A DNA stretch of 64,000 bases, from positions 1 through 64,000 of the forward strand of contig NZ_JAUYWA010000009.1 of the NCBI RefSeq assembly GCF_030689025.1, read 5' to 3'. This DNA comes from Oceanobacter sp. 1_MG-2023. Its GTDB lineage: Bacteria > Pseudomonadota > Gammaproteobacteria > Pseudomonadales > Oceanobacteraceae. Of this stretch, positions 51,131 through 59,937 are shown piece by piece; position 1 is the first letter of the stretch; the number at the start of each line of letters is the position of its first letter. Made by a program: the position numbers and the translations under genes. The notes under the pieces are model-generated. The model was not told the origin of the DNA. It searched no databases and saw only the letters and a list, made by a program, of their open reading frames with translations.

Positions 51131-52355
51131 TACCATCATCAAAATTGACCTTAACCAGTCTGCTTACGAGAACGACAGCGTCCACAACCGCTGGCACCCG
51201 GATATTCCCATGGTGTCTACCGTCAAGCCCGGCGATGACTTTATTATCGAGTGCTATGACTGGACAGGCGGTCAGATCAAGAACGACGACAACGCCGAAG
51301 ACATCCGTGATGTCGACCTGACCCAGGTGCATTTTCTCTCCGGCCCGGTCGCGGTGGAAGGCGCTCAGCCCGGAGACTTGCTGGAAGTGGATATTCTCGA
51401 TATCGGTACCTTTGCCGATCAACAATGGGGCTTCAACGGCTTTTTTGCCAAGACAAATGGCGGCGGTTTCCTGACCGACCACTTCCCGCAAGCGCAAAAA
51501 TCCATCTGGGACTTTAACGGCATCTACACCAAATCCCGCCACGTTCCCGGCGTTGAATTTGCGGGCATTCTGCACCCCGGCCTGATTGGCTGTCTGCCTT
51601 CACGGGACATGCTGGATACCTGGAATCACCGGGAAAAAGAACTGTTTGATACCGACCCGGACCGGGAACCGGCTCTTGCCTGCCTGCCGTACGCCGACAC
51701 CGCCCATATGGGACGACTGGAAGGGGACGAAAAAGCCGCCGCAGCCGCCGAAGGCGCACGGACCGTACCGCCACGAGAGCACGGGGGTAACTGTGACATC
51801 AAAGACTTGACCCGTGGTGCCAAGGTGTATTTCCCGGTCTATGTGGACGGTGCCGGTTTATCGGTTGGCGATCTGCATTTCAGCCAGGGAGATGGTGAAA
51901 TCACCTTCTGTGGCGCCATTGAAATGGCCGGCTGGATTCATTTGCGCGTCAACCTGATCAAGGATGGCATGGCCAAATACCAGGTCAAAAACCCGATCTT
52001 CAAACCCAGCCCTCTGGTTCCCAAATACGATGACTATCTGATTTTTGAAGGTATCTCAGTGGATGATGCCGGCAAACAGCATTACCTCGATACCAGCCTG
52101 GCGTACAAGCAAGCCTGTATGAACGCCATCAATTACCTGACCAAATTCGGTTATACCGAAGCCCAGGGTTACGCCATTATTGGCTGTGCACCGATTCAGG
52201 GACACATCAGTGGCGTCGTGGATATTCCGAACTCTTGCGCCACCTTGTGGTTACCGACCGATATCTTCGAATTTGATATCAAACCGTCTGCCGATGGCCC
52301 CATCAAGCATCTGGATGGCTCCATCGATATTCCCAAAGCAGCCGATCTCGACTGA
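51123..52355 (+). CDS. fmdA: FmdA, formamidase
   Basis: A 410-residue acetamidase/formamidase family protein that hydrolyses formamide to formate and ammonia. Family blocks: IPMVSTVKPGDDFIIECYDWTGGQI, VHFLSGPVAVEGAQPGDLLEVDIL, HPGLIGCLPS, GGNCDIKDLTRG and QGDGEITFCGAIEMAG. ATG 51123 has AGGAG 6 bases upstream and overlaps the end of amiB by 8 bases. With AmiE it widens the range of amides used: formamide plus acetamide/propionamide. Confidence 0.95.
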   Translation: MTDTIIKIDLNQSAYENDSVHNRWHPDIPMVSTVKPGDDFIIECYDWTGGQIKNDDNAEDIRDVDLTQVHFLSGPVAVEGAQPGDLLEVDILDIGTFADQQWGFNGFFAKTNGGGFLTDHFPQAQKSIWDFNGIYTKSRHVPGVEFAGILHPGLIGCLPSRDMLDTWNHREKELFDTDPDREPALACLPYADTAHMGRLEGDEKAAAAAEGARTVPPREHGGNCDIKDLTRGAKVYFPVYVDGAGLSVGDLHFSQGDGEITFCGAIEMAGWIHLRVNLIKDGMAKYQVKNPIFKPSPLVPKYDDYLIFEGISVDDAGKQHYLDTSLAYKQACMNAINYLTKFGYTEAQGYAIIGCAPIQGHISGVVDIPNSCATLWLPTDIFEFDIKPSADGPIKHLDGSIDIPKAADLD

Positions 52356-52445
52356 TCCACGCGCCCATTGGCAGTGGCCGGGTAACCGCGCCACTGCTGT
52401 TGTTTTCCCATGATGTGCACTGACAGACTGCCGGAGATAGCCACC

Positions 52446-52832
52446 ATGCCCATGTATGACTACAAATGCCCGCACCACGGGGTTTTTCAGGAACTGGCCC
52501 CGATGCAAGAGCACGACCAGCCCCAACCATGCCCTCAATGTCACACCCGTTCGGCCCGGGTCATTGTTTTGCCCCCGGCCATTGCCAAAGTGCTGAAGGA
52601 AACCCGCGCCGCCATGGAGCGTAACGAGAAATCCCGCGAAGCACCCGATGTCATGAGCGCCAGCCAGTACCAAGAAAAAGAGCACGAGAAAAAGCAGCAA
52701 CACCTGTTTGATAACCGTCACAAGCATGACAAGGGCTGCGGCTGTGGCAGCAAACGCAAGAGTAACCTGATGTACACCGCCAATGGCGAAAAGATGTTCC
52801 CGGGCATGCGGCCCTGGATGATCAGCCATTGA
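52446..52832 (+). CDS. fmdB: FmdB-family zinc-ribbon protein
   Basis: A 128-residue protein. The N-terminal putative regulatory zinc ribbon (PMYDYKCPHHGVFQ, CPQC) identifies the FmdB family, first noted in the formamidase operon of Methylophilus as a possible regulator. The second half is charged, with a CGCG cluster at about 105-108. GGAG precedes the ATG. It closes the operon. Confidence 0.88.
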   Translation: MPMYDYKCPHHGVFQELAPMQEHDQPQPCPQCHTRSARVIVLPPAIAKVLKETRAAMERNEKSREAPDVMSASQYQEKEHEKKQQHLFDNRHKHDKGCGCGSKRKSNLMYTANGEKMFPGMRPWMISH

Positions 52833-52857
52833 GGCTGGTTATGGCCCGTGCAGCTCT

Positions 52858-52893
52858 GCCGTCTGGTGCAAGGCTGCGCGGCAACAAGACGGC
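52858..52893. other. Hairpin between convergent fmdB and aldolase genes
   Basis: GCCGTCT (52858-52864) pairs with AGACGGC (52887-52893) over a 22-base loop. There is no T-run on either side, so its role as a bidirectional terminator is only tentative. Confidence 0.35.
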
Positions 52894-52908
52894 CCGGACC
52901 CGGTACCA

Positions 52909-53640
52909 TTAATCCAGCAGCGATGGGTCCTGAGCGATCATCAGCTGCTTCATTTCCTCGAAGTGCTGGCGCGAAAAGTCCGGGATACTTTCCCAGTCCC
53001 GTGCTGTTTTCTCCGCCACCTCATCCGGCAGGATATTCAGCGGCTGGCCCGTTGACCAGGCGGCCACCAGAATCTGGCAGGCGCGCTCCAGTGTCCAGAT
53101 ATCATCAAACGCCACGCCAATATCAGTACTGGTCACCATCACGCCATGATTACCCATCAACAAGCGGCTGTTGTTTTTCAGCAGGCCGGACAAACGCGCC
53201 CCTTCTTCCACGGTATTGGCCATGCCGCCAAACAGGGTGTCGACAGACATCCGGTTAAAATACCGGGCGGTGTTCTGATCAATCGCAGGAATGTGCGGGT
53301 TCTTCATCGTCGCGATGGCGGTGGTGTACACCGGGTGCAGATGCATCGCAACACGGACATGGGGCAAACGCTGGTGCAGCTGGCCATGGATCGACCAGGC
53401 GGTGGCATCCACTTCAGGCCGTTCGGCGTTGCGGGCATCGTCGGCATCCAGCAACAGCATGTCGCTGGCACAGACGCGGGAAAAATGTTTCCACTTGGGG
53501 TTCATCAGAAACTGTTTGCCATCGTCGGAAACGGCGGCACTGAAATGGTTAGCCACAGCCTCATGCATACCCAGGTGGGCAACAATGCGGAGGCTGGCTG
53601 CGAGATCGATCCGCAACTGCTCTTCGAGAGAAAGCGACAT
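52909..53640 (-). CDS. Class II aldolase/adducin-family protein
   Basis: A 243-residue zinc-type aldolase or epimerase-like protein. Likely zinc ligands are His100 and His102 (AMHLHPVY) and His165 (MGNHGVMV), with Glu76 as a candidate catalytic acid. Members cleave or isomerise sugar phosphates or decarboxylate and cleave hydroxy-acids, so the substrate is open. It is the last gene of the minus-strand arm after the ABC transporter, dioxygenase and binding protein. That context suggests that it acts on the hydroxylated product of the dioxygenase. Confidence 0.82.
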   Translation of the reverse strand: MSLSLEEQLRIDLAASLRIVAHLGMHEAVANHFSAAVSDDGKQFLMNPKWKHFSRVCASDMLLLDADDARNAERPEVDATAWSIHGQLHQRLPHVRVAMHLHPVYTTAIATMKNPHIPAIDQNTARYFNRMSVDTLFGGMANTVEEGARLSGLLKNNSRLLMGNHGVMVTSTDIGVAFDDIWTLERACQILVAAWSTGQPLNILPDEVAEKTARDWESIPDFSRQHFEEMKQLMIAQDPSLLD

Positions 53641-53866
53641 AGGTTACTCCGGTAAAATGCGTACTTGCGCTATACGTCAATGATGCGTCAGCGTTGATAG
53701 GGGCTGCTGTCGATAATGATGTGTTAACTGCCAGCCAATGGGGATTGTTATGGGTAGCCAGGTATCCAGAGCGATTGACGCTGGCTCTTCATACCCGTGG
53801 CTCCAACCCTGGATTCTGATACGGCAACAGCAACCAGAACCCAGTATTGAACCCTCAAAAGCAGGC

Positions 53867-54712
53867 TTATTTTTTCGGCAACAACGACTCAATATCGGCC
53901 GCAGTCGGTGCCTGGAAGTTGTATTTTTTCAATAACGCGGCGTATTCCGGCGTTTTACTGAATTTTTCGATCCCTGCAATCAGGGCGTTGCGAACGATGT
54001 CGTTGCCTTTTTTCACCCCGAAACCGTTCAGCACCGGATAAATCAGCGTCCTGGAAGAAATCACAACTCGACCACCCAGTTTCTCCACCACACCCCGAGC
54101 AACAGCCGCATCGGTAATCTGGGCTTCTACTGCATGCGACAGCATTGCTTGGGTAGTCTGGGGATCGGTTGGGTATTCACTGATCGCGATTGGCTTCAGT
54201 CCATTGGCTTCACAATATTCTACCGACAGCGTCTGCAACTGTTTCAGCCAGGCCGTGCCCGCCATGGAACCAATGCGGTGACCACAGAAATCTTCTGGCA
54301 CTTCAGGCTGATAGTCACTGCCTTTGATCGACAGAATGGATTCACCACTTTTCAGGTAAGGAATCATGTCGATCACTTTCATACGATCGGCAGTGATGTA
54401 CATCGACGAGTTGGTGATGTCGAAACGGCCACCCCGCAAACCGGGAATCAGGTTAGCCCAACGAGTATCAATATTAATGGCTTCCCGGCCCATGACCTTG
54501 CCAAGCCCTTCCAGGAATTCAATATCGAACCCCTTCGGTTTGTTGTTTTCCATATATTCATAAGGAAAAAAGGTGATATCTGAACCAGCGATGATTTTAC
54601 CAGGTTCCTTGAACGCCAGGGTGCTGAGGGATGTCAGCGACAGCGCTGCTCCAACAATACCTACGGCGACAGAACGCACCGTTGAACCTGCAGTACGGGC
54701 AAAAAACGTCAT
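53867..54712 (-). CDS. Amino acid-type ABC solute-binding protein
   Basis: About 281 residues. It has a signal region with a hydrophobic stretch (SVAVGIVGAALSLTSLSTLA). The family 3 fold shows GSDITFFPYEYMENNKPKGF, DIEFLEGLGKVMG and NSSMYITADRMKVIDMIPY. The start at 54712 has GAGAG 8 bases upstream; an ATG at 54718 is also in frame. Spacer 53641-53866 separates it from the aldolase gene. It should feed the fused permease-ATPase encoded upstream. Ligand unknown, probably an amino-acid-like compound. Confidence 0.86.
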   Translation of the reverse strand: MTFFARTAGSTVRSVAVGIVGAALSLTSLSTLAFKEPGKIIAGSDITFFPYEYMENNKPKGFDIEFLEGLGKVMGREAINIDTRWANLIPGLRGGRFDITNSSMYITADRMKVIDMIPYLKSGESILSIKGSDYQPEVPEDFCGHRIGSMAGTAWLKQLQTLSVEYCEANGLKPIAISEYPTDPQTTQAMLSHAVEAQITDAAVARGVVEKLGGRVVISSRTLIYPVLNGFGVKKGNDIVRNALIAGIEKFSKTPEYAALLKKYNFQAPTAADIESLLPKK

Positions 54713-54748
54713 GATCATTTCTCTCGAGAGTCTATTGGGAATCAGGAA

Positions 54749-55621
54749 TCAGTAGTTGAGCGGATCATTACCCGCCTGTTGCACAAAGAACGAGGCGCCC
54801 TTGGGCTTTTCTGGCAGACGCAGGGTATTGTTGGTGCTGCGTATTTCACCACTTTCTTCACCCCATACCAGTTCGCCAGAATGGATGCTCGGCAGCGGGT
54901 TGTCCCCGTATGGCAAGGCATCTTCAGCGGCGTACACATTGATAAAAATGGTGCGAGGCAACTCGGTTTCATTCGGGCTGGAAGCATGCAACACACGAGT
55001 ATGCATAAAACACACGGAACCAGCAGGGCCGTAACAAGAGGTTGGTTGCTGGCAGTGCTCGGCGATCACGGCGTCATCAACCGTGCCGGTAAAGCGGTCA
55101 TGCTGCCAGTGGGAGAACAGCGGGCCACGATGGCTGCCCGGCACCACTTGCAAAGGACCGTTGGCCGGAGTGACTTCGCTGATCATCAGCAGACAGGTCA
55201 CCAGATCATCATTGCTGTGGGGGGTAAACGGAAAATCCTGATGCCATTTCACTTCCGTCGCAGTGTGTGGCAGTTTGGAGTTCACCTTGCTGTGGTGCAG
55301 GCGGGCACCGCGACTGCCGACCAGCTGACCGGCAATTTGTGCAACCCGTGATTGCAGCGCAATACGCTTGAAGACGTCTGAAATCTCAGTCGGCGAGCTG
55401 ACGCGTCGCAGCGACGGGTGATCCGCTGCATGGTCACCTTCAATATCAAAACGGGCGCGCCCATCAATCGTTTCACCCCATGGGGTTTCGTGCTTGCGGC
55501 TTTCTTCTACCCAACCATCAAATTCGGATTGCAGGGCCGCAACGTCATCCGGGTTCAGTACATTGTTAACAAGCAGAAAACCTTGTTCGTGATATTGGTC
55601 TATTTGCCATTGTTCAATCAT
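54749..55621 (-). CDS. PhyH-family Fe(II)/2-oxoglutarate dioxygenase
   Basis: A 290-residue hydroxylase of the phytanoyl-CoA dioxygenase/EctD superfamily. The iron ligands are His127 and Asp129 (WHQDFPF) and His212 (VLHASSPN); the 2-oxoglutarate arginine is probably Arg223. VVPGSHRGPL is a typical family turn. It lies between the fused ABC transporter and its binding protein, spaced by 23 and 30 bases, which implies that the imported compound or a derivative is hydroxylated. It is not an obvious ectoine hydroxylase, since no ectoine genes are present. Confidence 0.87.
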   Translation of the reverse strand: MIEQWQIDQYHEQGFLLVNNVLNPDDVAALQSEFDGWVEESRKHETPWGETIDGRARFDIEGDHAADHPSLRRVSSPTEISDVFKRIALQSRVAQIAGQLVGSRGARLHHSKVNSKLPHTATEVKWHQDFPFTPHSNDDLVTCLLMISEVTPANGPLQVVPGSHRGPLFSHWQHDRFTGTVDDAVIAEHCQQPTSCYGPAGSVCFMHTRVLHASSPNETELPRTIFINVYAAEDALPYGDNPLPSIHSGELVWGEESGEIRSTNNTLRLPEKPKGASFFVQQAGNDPLNY

Positions 55622-55644
55622 GAGTCACTCCCAAATATATTAAA

Positions 55645-57162
55645 TCAGGCCAAAGAAACATCTTTCAAAAAGGCATCCACGCGAGGGTTCTGGCCACTGC
55701 GTAATACCTCGGGCGTGTCGTCACACACCACGCGCCCTTTTTCCATAAAGACAATGCGATCGGATACCTTGAAGGCAAAGTTCATCTCGTGGGTAACAAT
55801 CACCATGGTGATGCCTTCTCGTGCCAGGTCTTCAATCACCTGCAGCACCTCGTTCACCTTCTCCGGGTCCAGCGCCGACGTCGGCTCATCGAACAACATG
55901 ATTTGCGGCCGCATCATCAACGCCCGGGCAATTGCGACCCGCTGTTGCTGACCACCGGACAACTGATGAGGGTATTTCCAGGCGTGTTCGAGCATGCCCA
56001 CCTTGTTCAATAGCTGGTAAGCCTGCATCTCTAGCTCATGCCGGTCGGCGATGCGGTGATAGCAGGGCGCCAGCATCAGGTTATCGAGCACACTGAGGTG
56101 TGGAAACAGGTTGAAACTCTGGAACACCATGCCAATCTTGCGGCGATGCCCTGAGTGCTCAACAAAGCGGGACTTATCTGGCCCATGGTGATGCAGCTGC
56201 AGAAACGGCTGGCCATTCAGATCGATTTCGCCATGATCCAGTTGCTCCAGACCATTCATCAGCCGAATCAGGGTGGTTTTGCCGGAGCCGGATGGCCCGA
56301 TGATGGACACCACTTCTCCGGGATTGATGCTCAGGTCGACCGACCCAAGGACTTCAACATTATTGAAGGCCTTGTGTAGCTGCGATACCTGCAACGCCGG
56401 GCCATCAAATTCATTGGGTGGTGTCAGAGCGGCTGCTGGCGCCTGATTGACAGCTGCGGTCAGTGCTGCTGATGGGACCTTGCTTTTCTTGTTGGTCACG
56501 TCGAGATAGCCTTCAAGACGCTTCAGCAAAAAATCAAACAAGGTAACGATAAAGACATAAAACGCTGCCACCGCTGCCATGGTTTCCAACACCAGAAAGT
56601 TCTGGGAATACAGGCGTTGACCCACCATCAGAATTTCCGTCAGCGAAATCACCGAGACCAGCGACGTCAGCTTGACGATGGAAATATACTCATTGGCAAG
56701 GGAGGGTAACGCCACTCGTAATGCCTGGGGAATCACCACCAGCCACTGGATACCAAAAAAACGCACCCCGAGAGCACGGGCCGCTTCACCCTGTCCTTTG
56801 GGGATCGACAGCAAACCACCCCGGTGGATTTCAGCAACATAGGCACTTTCGCACAGCACCAGGGCAATCAGGCCAGCCCAAAAAGGATCACTCATGATCA
56901 CGCTACTGATCGGCAATACCTGCGGCATGTTATAAACAAAAATAAGCAGTACCAGTAACGGCACACTTCGGAACAGCCAGATATAAAAGCTCGCCGGTAT
57001 ATTTAACAGCGATCGACTGGATTGTTTCCCCAAGGCCAGTAAAAAGCCCACGACAACACTCAACCCCCAACTGGCCAAACTGAGTTTGATAACGGTCCAG
57101 GTTGCCAACCAGAAATCGGTTAGACTGAATAGACTGAACATGTAGTCCCAATCAAATGCCAT
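55645..57162 (-). CDS. Fused ABC permease and ATPase for an amino-acid-like solute
   Basis: A 505-residue fusion. Residues 1-215 are a HisM-type permease (about five helices, FRSVPLLVLLIFVYNM, EAA loop GEAARALGVRFFGIQWLVVIP). A Pro/Ala linker (about 225-255) joins an ATPase with Walker A GPSGSGKTT (289-297), [26 protein letters not shown] and the H-loop THEM. As it is the only permease in the cluster, it should act as a homodimer with the binding protein encoded downstream. It is the first gene of the arm, read away from the LysR gene. Confidence 0.9.
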   Translation of the reverse strand: MAFDWDYMFSLFSLTDFWLATWTVIKLSLASWGLSVVVGFLLALGKQSSRSLLNIPASFYIWLFRSVPLLVLLIFVYNMPQVLPISSVIMSDPFWAGLIALVLCESAYVAEIHRGGLLSIPKGQGEAARALGVRFFGIQWLVVIPQALRVALPSLANEYISIVKLTSLVSVISLTEILMVGQRLYSQNFLVLETMAAVAAFYVFIVTLFDFLLKRLEGYLDVTNKKSKVPSAALTAAVNQAPAAALTPPNEFDGPALQVSQLHKAFNNVEVLGSVDLSINPGEVVSIIGPSGSGKTTLIRLMNGLEQLDHGEIDLNGQPFLQLHHHGPDKSRFVEHSGHRRKIGMVFQSFNLFPHLSVLDNLMLAPCYHRIADRHELEMQAYQLLNKVGMLEHAWKYPHQLSGGQQQRVAIARALMMRPQIMLFDEPTSALDPEKVNEVLQVIEDLAREGITMVIVTHEMNFAFKVSDRIVFMEKGRVVCDDTPEVLRSGQNPRVDAFLKDVSLA

Positions 57163-57593
57163 AGGATTACCACCTGATAATAAAATTATAAAACCGTCTA
57201 TGCTCTCCCAAAGAGCAAGCGGGTTTCAAATAGGTGTAATTACTATGAAGGAACATACAATTCGTAAACAATTATTATTTTTTGAGCTTCTAGATTTAAA
57301 AAAATAGGTAGTATCCAGATCAATTTTTCACAAACCTTTTACGCCCATTACCAAATTGCACCCGAATACATGGCATTTTATGCACCAGAAGGAATCACAA
57401 CGCCCCAAAACAACGCGCGTATATTGATTTATTAGTACCATATCCAAAGCCAAACCGGCATATTTCAGGGCATTCCGGTCCAAATCACTTCCGCTAGCGA
57501 ACAGGCCAATTCATTCCGATCATGGCATGCCTATTGCAAATAAAAAATATATAGGAACTAATACACTGACAATATTTTATAGATGACTCATCC
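57163..57593. promoter_or_regulatory. AT-rich divergent control region of the second locus
   Basis: 431 bases without a supported gene. Dyads: CGCTAGCG (57492-57499), GGCATGCC (57524-57531), and a gapped repeat TGGCATTTTATGCACCA at 57371-57387 with TGG/CCA ends. These are candidate sites for the LysR regulator at 57594, which would then control both arms. A 20-codon ORF at 57245 has weak support and is not called. Confidence 0.5.
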
Positions 57594-58526
57594 ATGAAAA
57601 ACTTCACGCTGAAGCAGTTGCACTACTTTACCACGGTCGTTGAAACCCAAAGTATCGCCGAGGCCTCCCGTCGGCTGCACATTGCCCAGCCGTCTATATC
57701 TATCGCCATCAAGAACCTTGAAGACACCTTCGACCAGCAGCTGTTGATACGGCATCATGCCCAAGGGGTGTCGCTGACACCAGGAGGTCGCCGCTTTTAT
57801 GAAAAAGCCAAAGAGCTCCTGCGCCTCTCCTATGAATTTGAGCAAAATTCACTGGCCAGCAGTGACCAGACCTCAGGCAAAATCACGGTTGGCAGCTTTG
57901 AATCCGTTGCACCGCTGTATATTCCCCGGCTGATTGCCGGATTCAAGAAAGTGTACCCGGGCATCGATGTACAACTGCATGATGGCGAGCAGCACGAACT
58001 GATGATCGGTTTGCACCGGGGCCAGTTTGACCTGGCGTTTCTGTACGACCTGGAGCTGGACAACTCCATCCGACGGGAAGCCCTGAATGCGCCCCATCGC
58101 CCCTATGCCCTGCTGCCCATCGGCCATCCGCTGGCCCAGCAGCCATCAGTGACCCTGACCGAACTGAGCCGGGAGCCTATGGTGTTGCTGGATGTCATTC
58201 CCAGCAGAAACTATTTTTTAAGCCTGTTTACCGAAAAAGGACTCCACCCGGAAGTCGCCTACGCTTCGCCTTCTATTGAAATGGTCCGCTGTATGGTGGG
58301 TCAGGGACAAGGGTTTTCAATACTGGTTACCCGGCCACTGACCAATACAACCTACGACGGCCAGGAGCTGGCTCATGTGGAGATTGAAGGTGAAATGGAA
58401 AGCTCTACCCTGATTATGGCTTATCTTAAAAACAATGAACCCACTCACCCTGCCCGCTTGTTTATGGACTATTGCCGTAATTACAATCTGGGCGAATCCA
58501 CCATAAAAACAGCTAATAATTATTAA
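57594..58526 (+). CDS. LysR-family regulator of the second locus
   Basis: A 310-residue LysR protein. The HTH lies in residues 1-60 (SIAEASRRLHIAQPSISIAIKNLED). The effector domain includes GKITVGSFESVAPLYIPRLI and a typical GQGFSILVTRP segment. Position between the two arms, with a long divergent region, suggests that it controls both the transporter/dioxygenase arm and the monooxygenase arm. The inducer is unknown. Confidence 0.87.
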   Translation: MKNFTLKQLHYFTTVVETQSIAEASRRLHIAQPSISIAIKNLEDTFDQQLLIRHHAQGVSLTPGGRRFYEKAKELLRLSYEFEQNSLASSDQTSGKITVGSFESVAPLYIPRLIAGFKKVYPGIDVQLHDGEQHELMIGLHRGQFDLAFLYDLELDNSIRREALNAPHRPYALLPIGHPLAQQPSVTLTELSREPMVLLDVIPSRNYFLSLFTEKGLHPEVAYASPSIEMVRCMVGQGQGFSILVTRPLTNTTYDGQELAHVEIEGEMESSTLIMAYLKNNEPTHPARLFMDYCRNYNLGESTIKTANNY

Positions 58527-58667
58527 CCTGAATGATCACTGCTGGTGCGAGATATTTTTTCTATCGAGATCGTATATTTATAATAATTTACTGAATTTAT
58601 TGTCTGCCATAACCTAGCTTTATTCATCCCAAGGTAATAAAGCCTGGCATTTAGAAGGCATGCAGAC

Positions 58668-59924
58668 ATGACAGAAAATATGACAAACATCGATACCCTT
58701 ATCGTTGGGGCTGGTCAGGCAGGCATCGCCATGAGTGAGCATCTGACGCGCCTGGAGGTACCTCATCTGGTTCTGGAAAAGAATCGTATTGCTGAAGCCT
58801 GGCGCAGCGTTCGCTGGGATTCTCTGGTCGCCAATGGCCCAGCCTGGCATGACCGTTTCCCGGGCATGACCTTTCCCGGAGCCGATGCTGACAGCTTTGT
58901 CCCCAAAGACAAGGTGGCTGATTATTTTGTCTCCTATGCAGAAAAATTCAACGCGCCGATTCGTACCGGCGTCGAAGTCCTGAGCGTCGTGCGCAACGAA
59001 GGCGCTGGCGGTTTTACCGTCACGACATCCGACGGCATTATCCAGGCCCAGCGGGTGGTATCGTCCACTGGCCCCTTCCAGATTCCGGTGATTCCTGCCG
59101 CGGCCCCGCAAGACCCGGAATTATTGCAGATTCATTCCGCCCACTACCGTAACCCGGAACAGCTGCCAGAAGGTGGGGTACTGGTAATTGGTGCCGGTTC
59201 ATCCGGCGTACAGATTGCCGACGAGCTGCAACGGTCAGGCAAAAAAGTATATCTGTCGGTCGGACCTCACGACCGTCCACCCCGCAGCTACCGCGACCGC
59301 GACTTTGTGTGGTGGCTGGGTGTGCTGGGTTTGTGGGATGCCGCTGCCAACGAACCCGGTAAGGAACACGTTACCATTGCGGTCAGTGGTGCCCACGGTG
59401 GCCAAACCATCGACTTCCGCCAGCTGGCACAACAGGGCCTGAACCTGGTTGGCCGTACTGAGTCTTTCGACAACGGTGTTGCCTGCTTCCGCAACGACCT
59501 GGCCGACAATATCAAGGCCGGTGACGCCAATTATCTATCGTTACTCGACCGCGCCGATGCCTACGTCAGCCGTCACGGACTGGATTTGCCCGAAGAACCA
59601 CAGGCTCGGGAATTCCTTGCCGACCCGGAGTGCATGACCCAACCGACGCTGGAGCTGGATCTCAAGCAAGCAGGTATCACCGCCATTATCTGGGCGACCG
59701 GTTATGCCACCGATTACAGCTGGCTGCAGGTCGATGCCTTTGATGACAAGGGACAACCCAAACATCATCGCGGCGTATCCAGCGAGCCTGGTGTCTACTT
59801 CCTCGGCTTGCCATGGCTCTCCCGCCGCGGCTCAACCTTTATCTGGGGCGTATGGCATGACGCCAAATACATCGCTGACCAGATCGTTATCCAACGTCAA
59901 TACCAGTACTACCGTCACAGCTGA
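58668..59924 (+). CDS. Flavin-dependent monooxygenase-like oxidoreductase (FMO/CzcO type)
   Basis: A 418-residue two-dinucleotide-fold flavoprotein. The FAD motif is VGAGQAGIAMSEH (about 13-25) and the NADPH motif is VIGAGSSGVQIADE (about 173-186). IHSAHYRNP matches the FMO-like fingerprint region and IIWATGYATDYSWL is the C-terminal FMO ATG motif. I see no Baeyer-Villiger fingerprint FxGxxxHxxxWP. Substrates could be amines, S-compounds or imines. AGAAGG precedes the ATG. It is the first of four tightly spaced genes. Confidence 0.87.
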   Translation: MTENMTNIDTLIVGAGQAGIAMSEHLTRLEVPHLVLEKNRIAEAWRSVRWDSLVANGPAWHDRFPGMTFPGADADSFVPKDKVADYFVSYAEKFNAPIRTGVEVLSVVRNEGAGGFTVTTSDGIIQAQRVVSSTGPFQIPVIPAAAPQDPELLQIHSAHYRNPEQLPEGGVLVIGAGSSGVQIADELQRSGKKVYLSVGPHDRPPRSYRDRDFVWWLGVLGLWDAAANEPGKEHVTIAVSGAHGGQTIDFRQLAQQGLNLVGRTESFDNGVACFRNDLADNIKAGDANYLSLLDRADAYVSRHGLDLPEEPQAREFLADPECMTQPTLELDLKQAGITAIIWATGYATDYSWLQVDAFDDKGQPKHHRGVSSEPGVYFLGLPWLSRRGSTFIWGVWHDAKYIADQIVIQRQYQYYRHS

Positions 59925-59937
59925 AACAGGAATCATC

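Noticed and set aside
54749-55621. PhyH-type gene considered as ectoine hydroxylase EctD
   Set aside because: No ectABC genes nearby, and it sits within an ABC transporter operon with an aldolase.
57245-57307. 20-codon ORF in the divergent control region (MKEHTIRKQL...)
   Set aside because: Too short and AT-driven; likely chance within a regulatory region.
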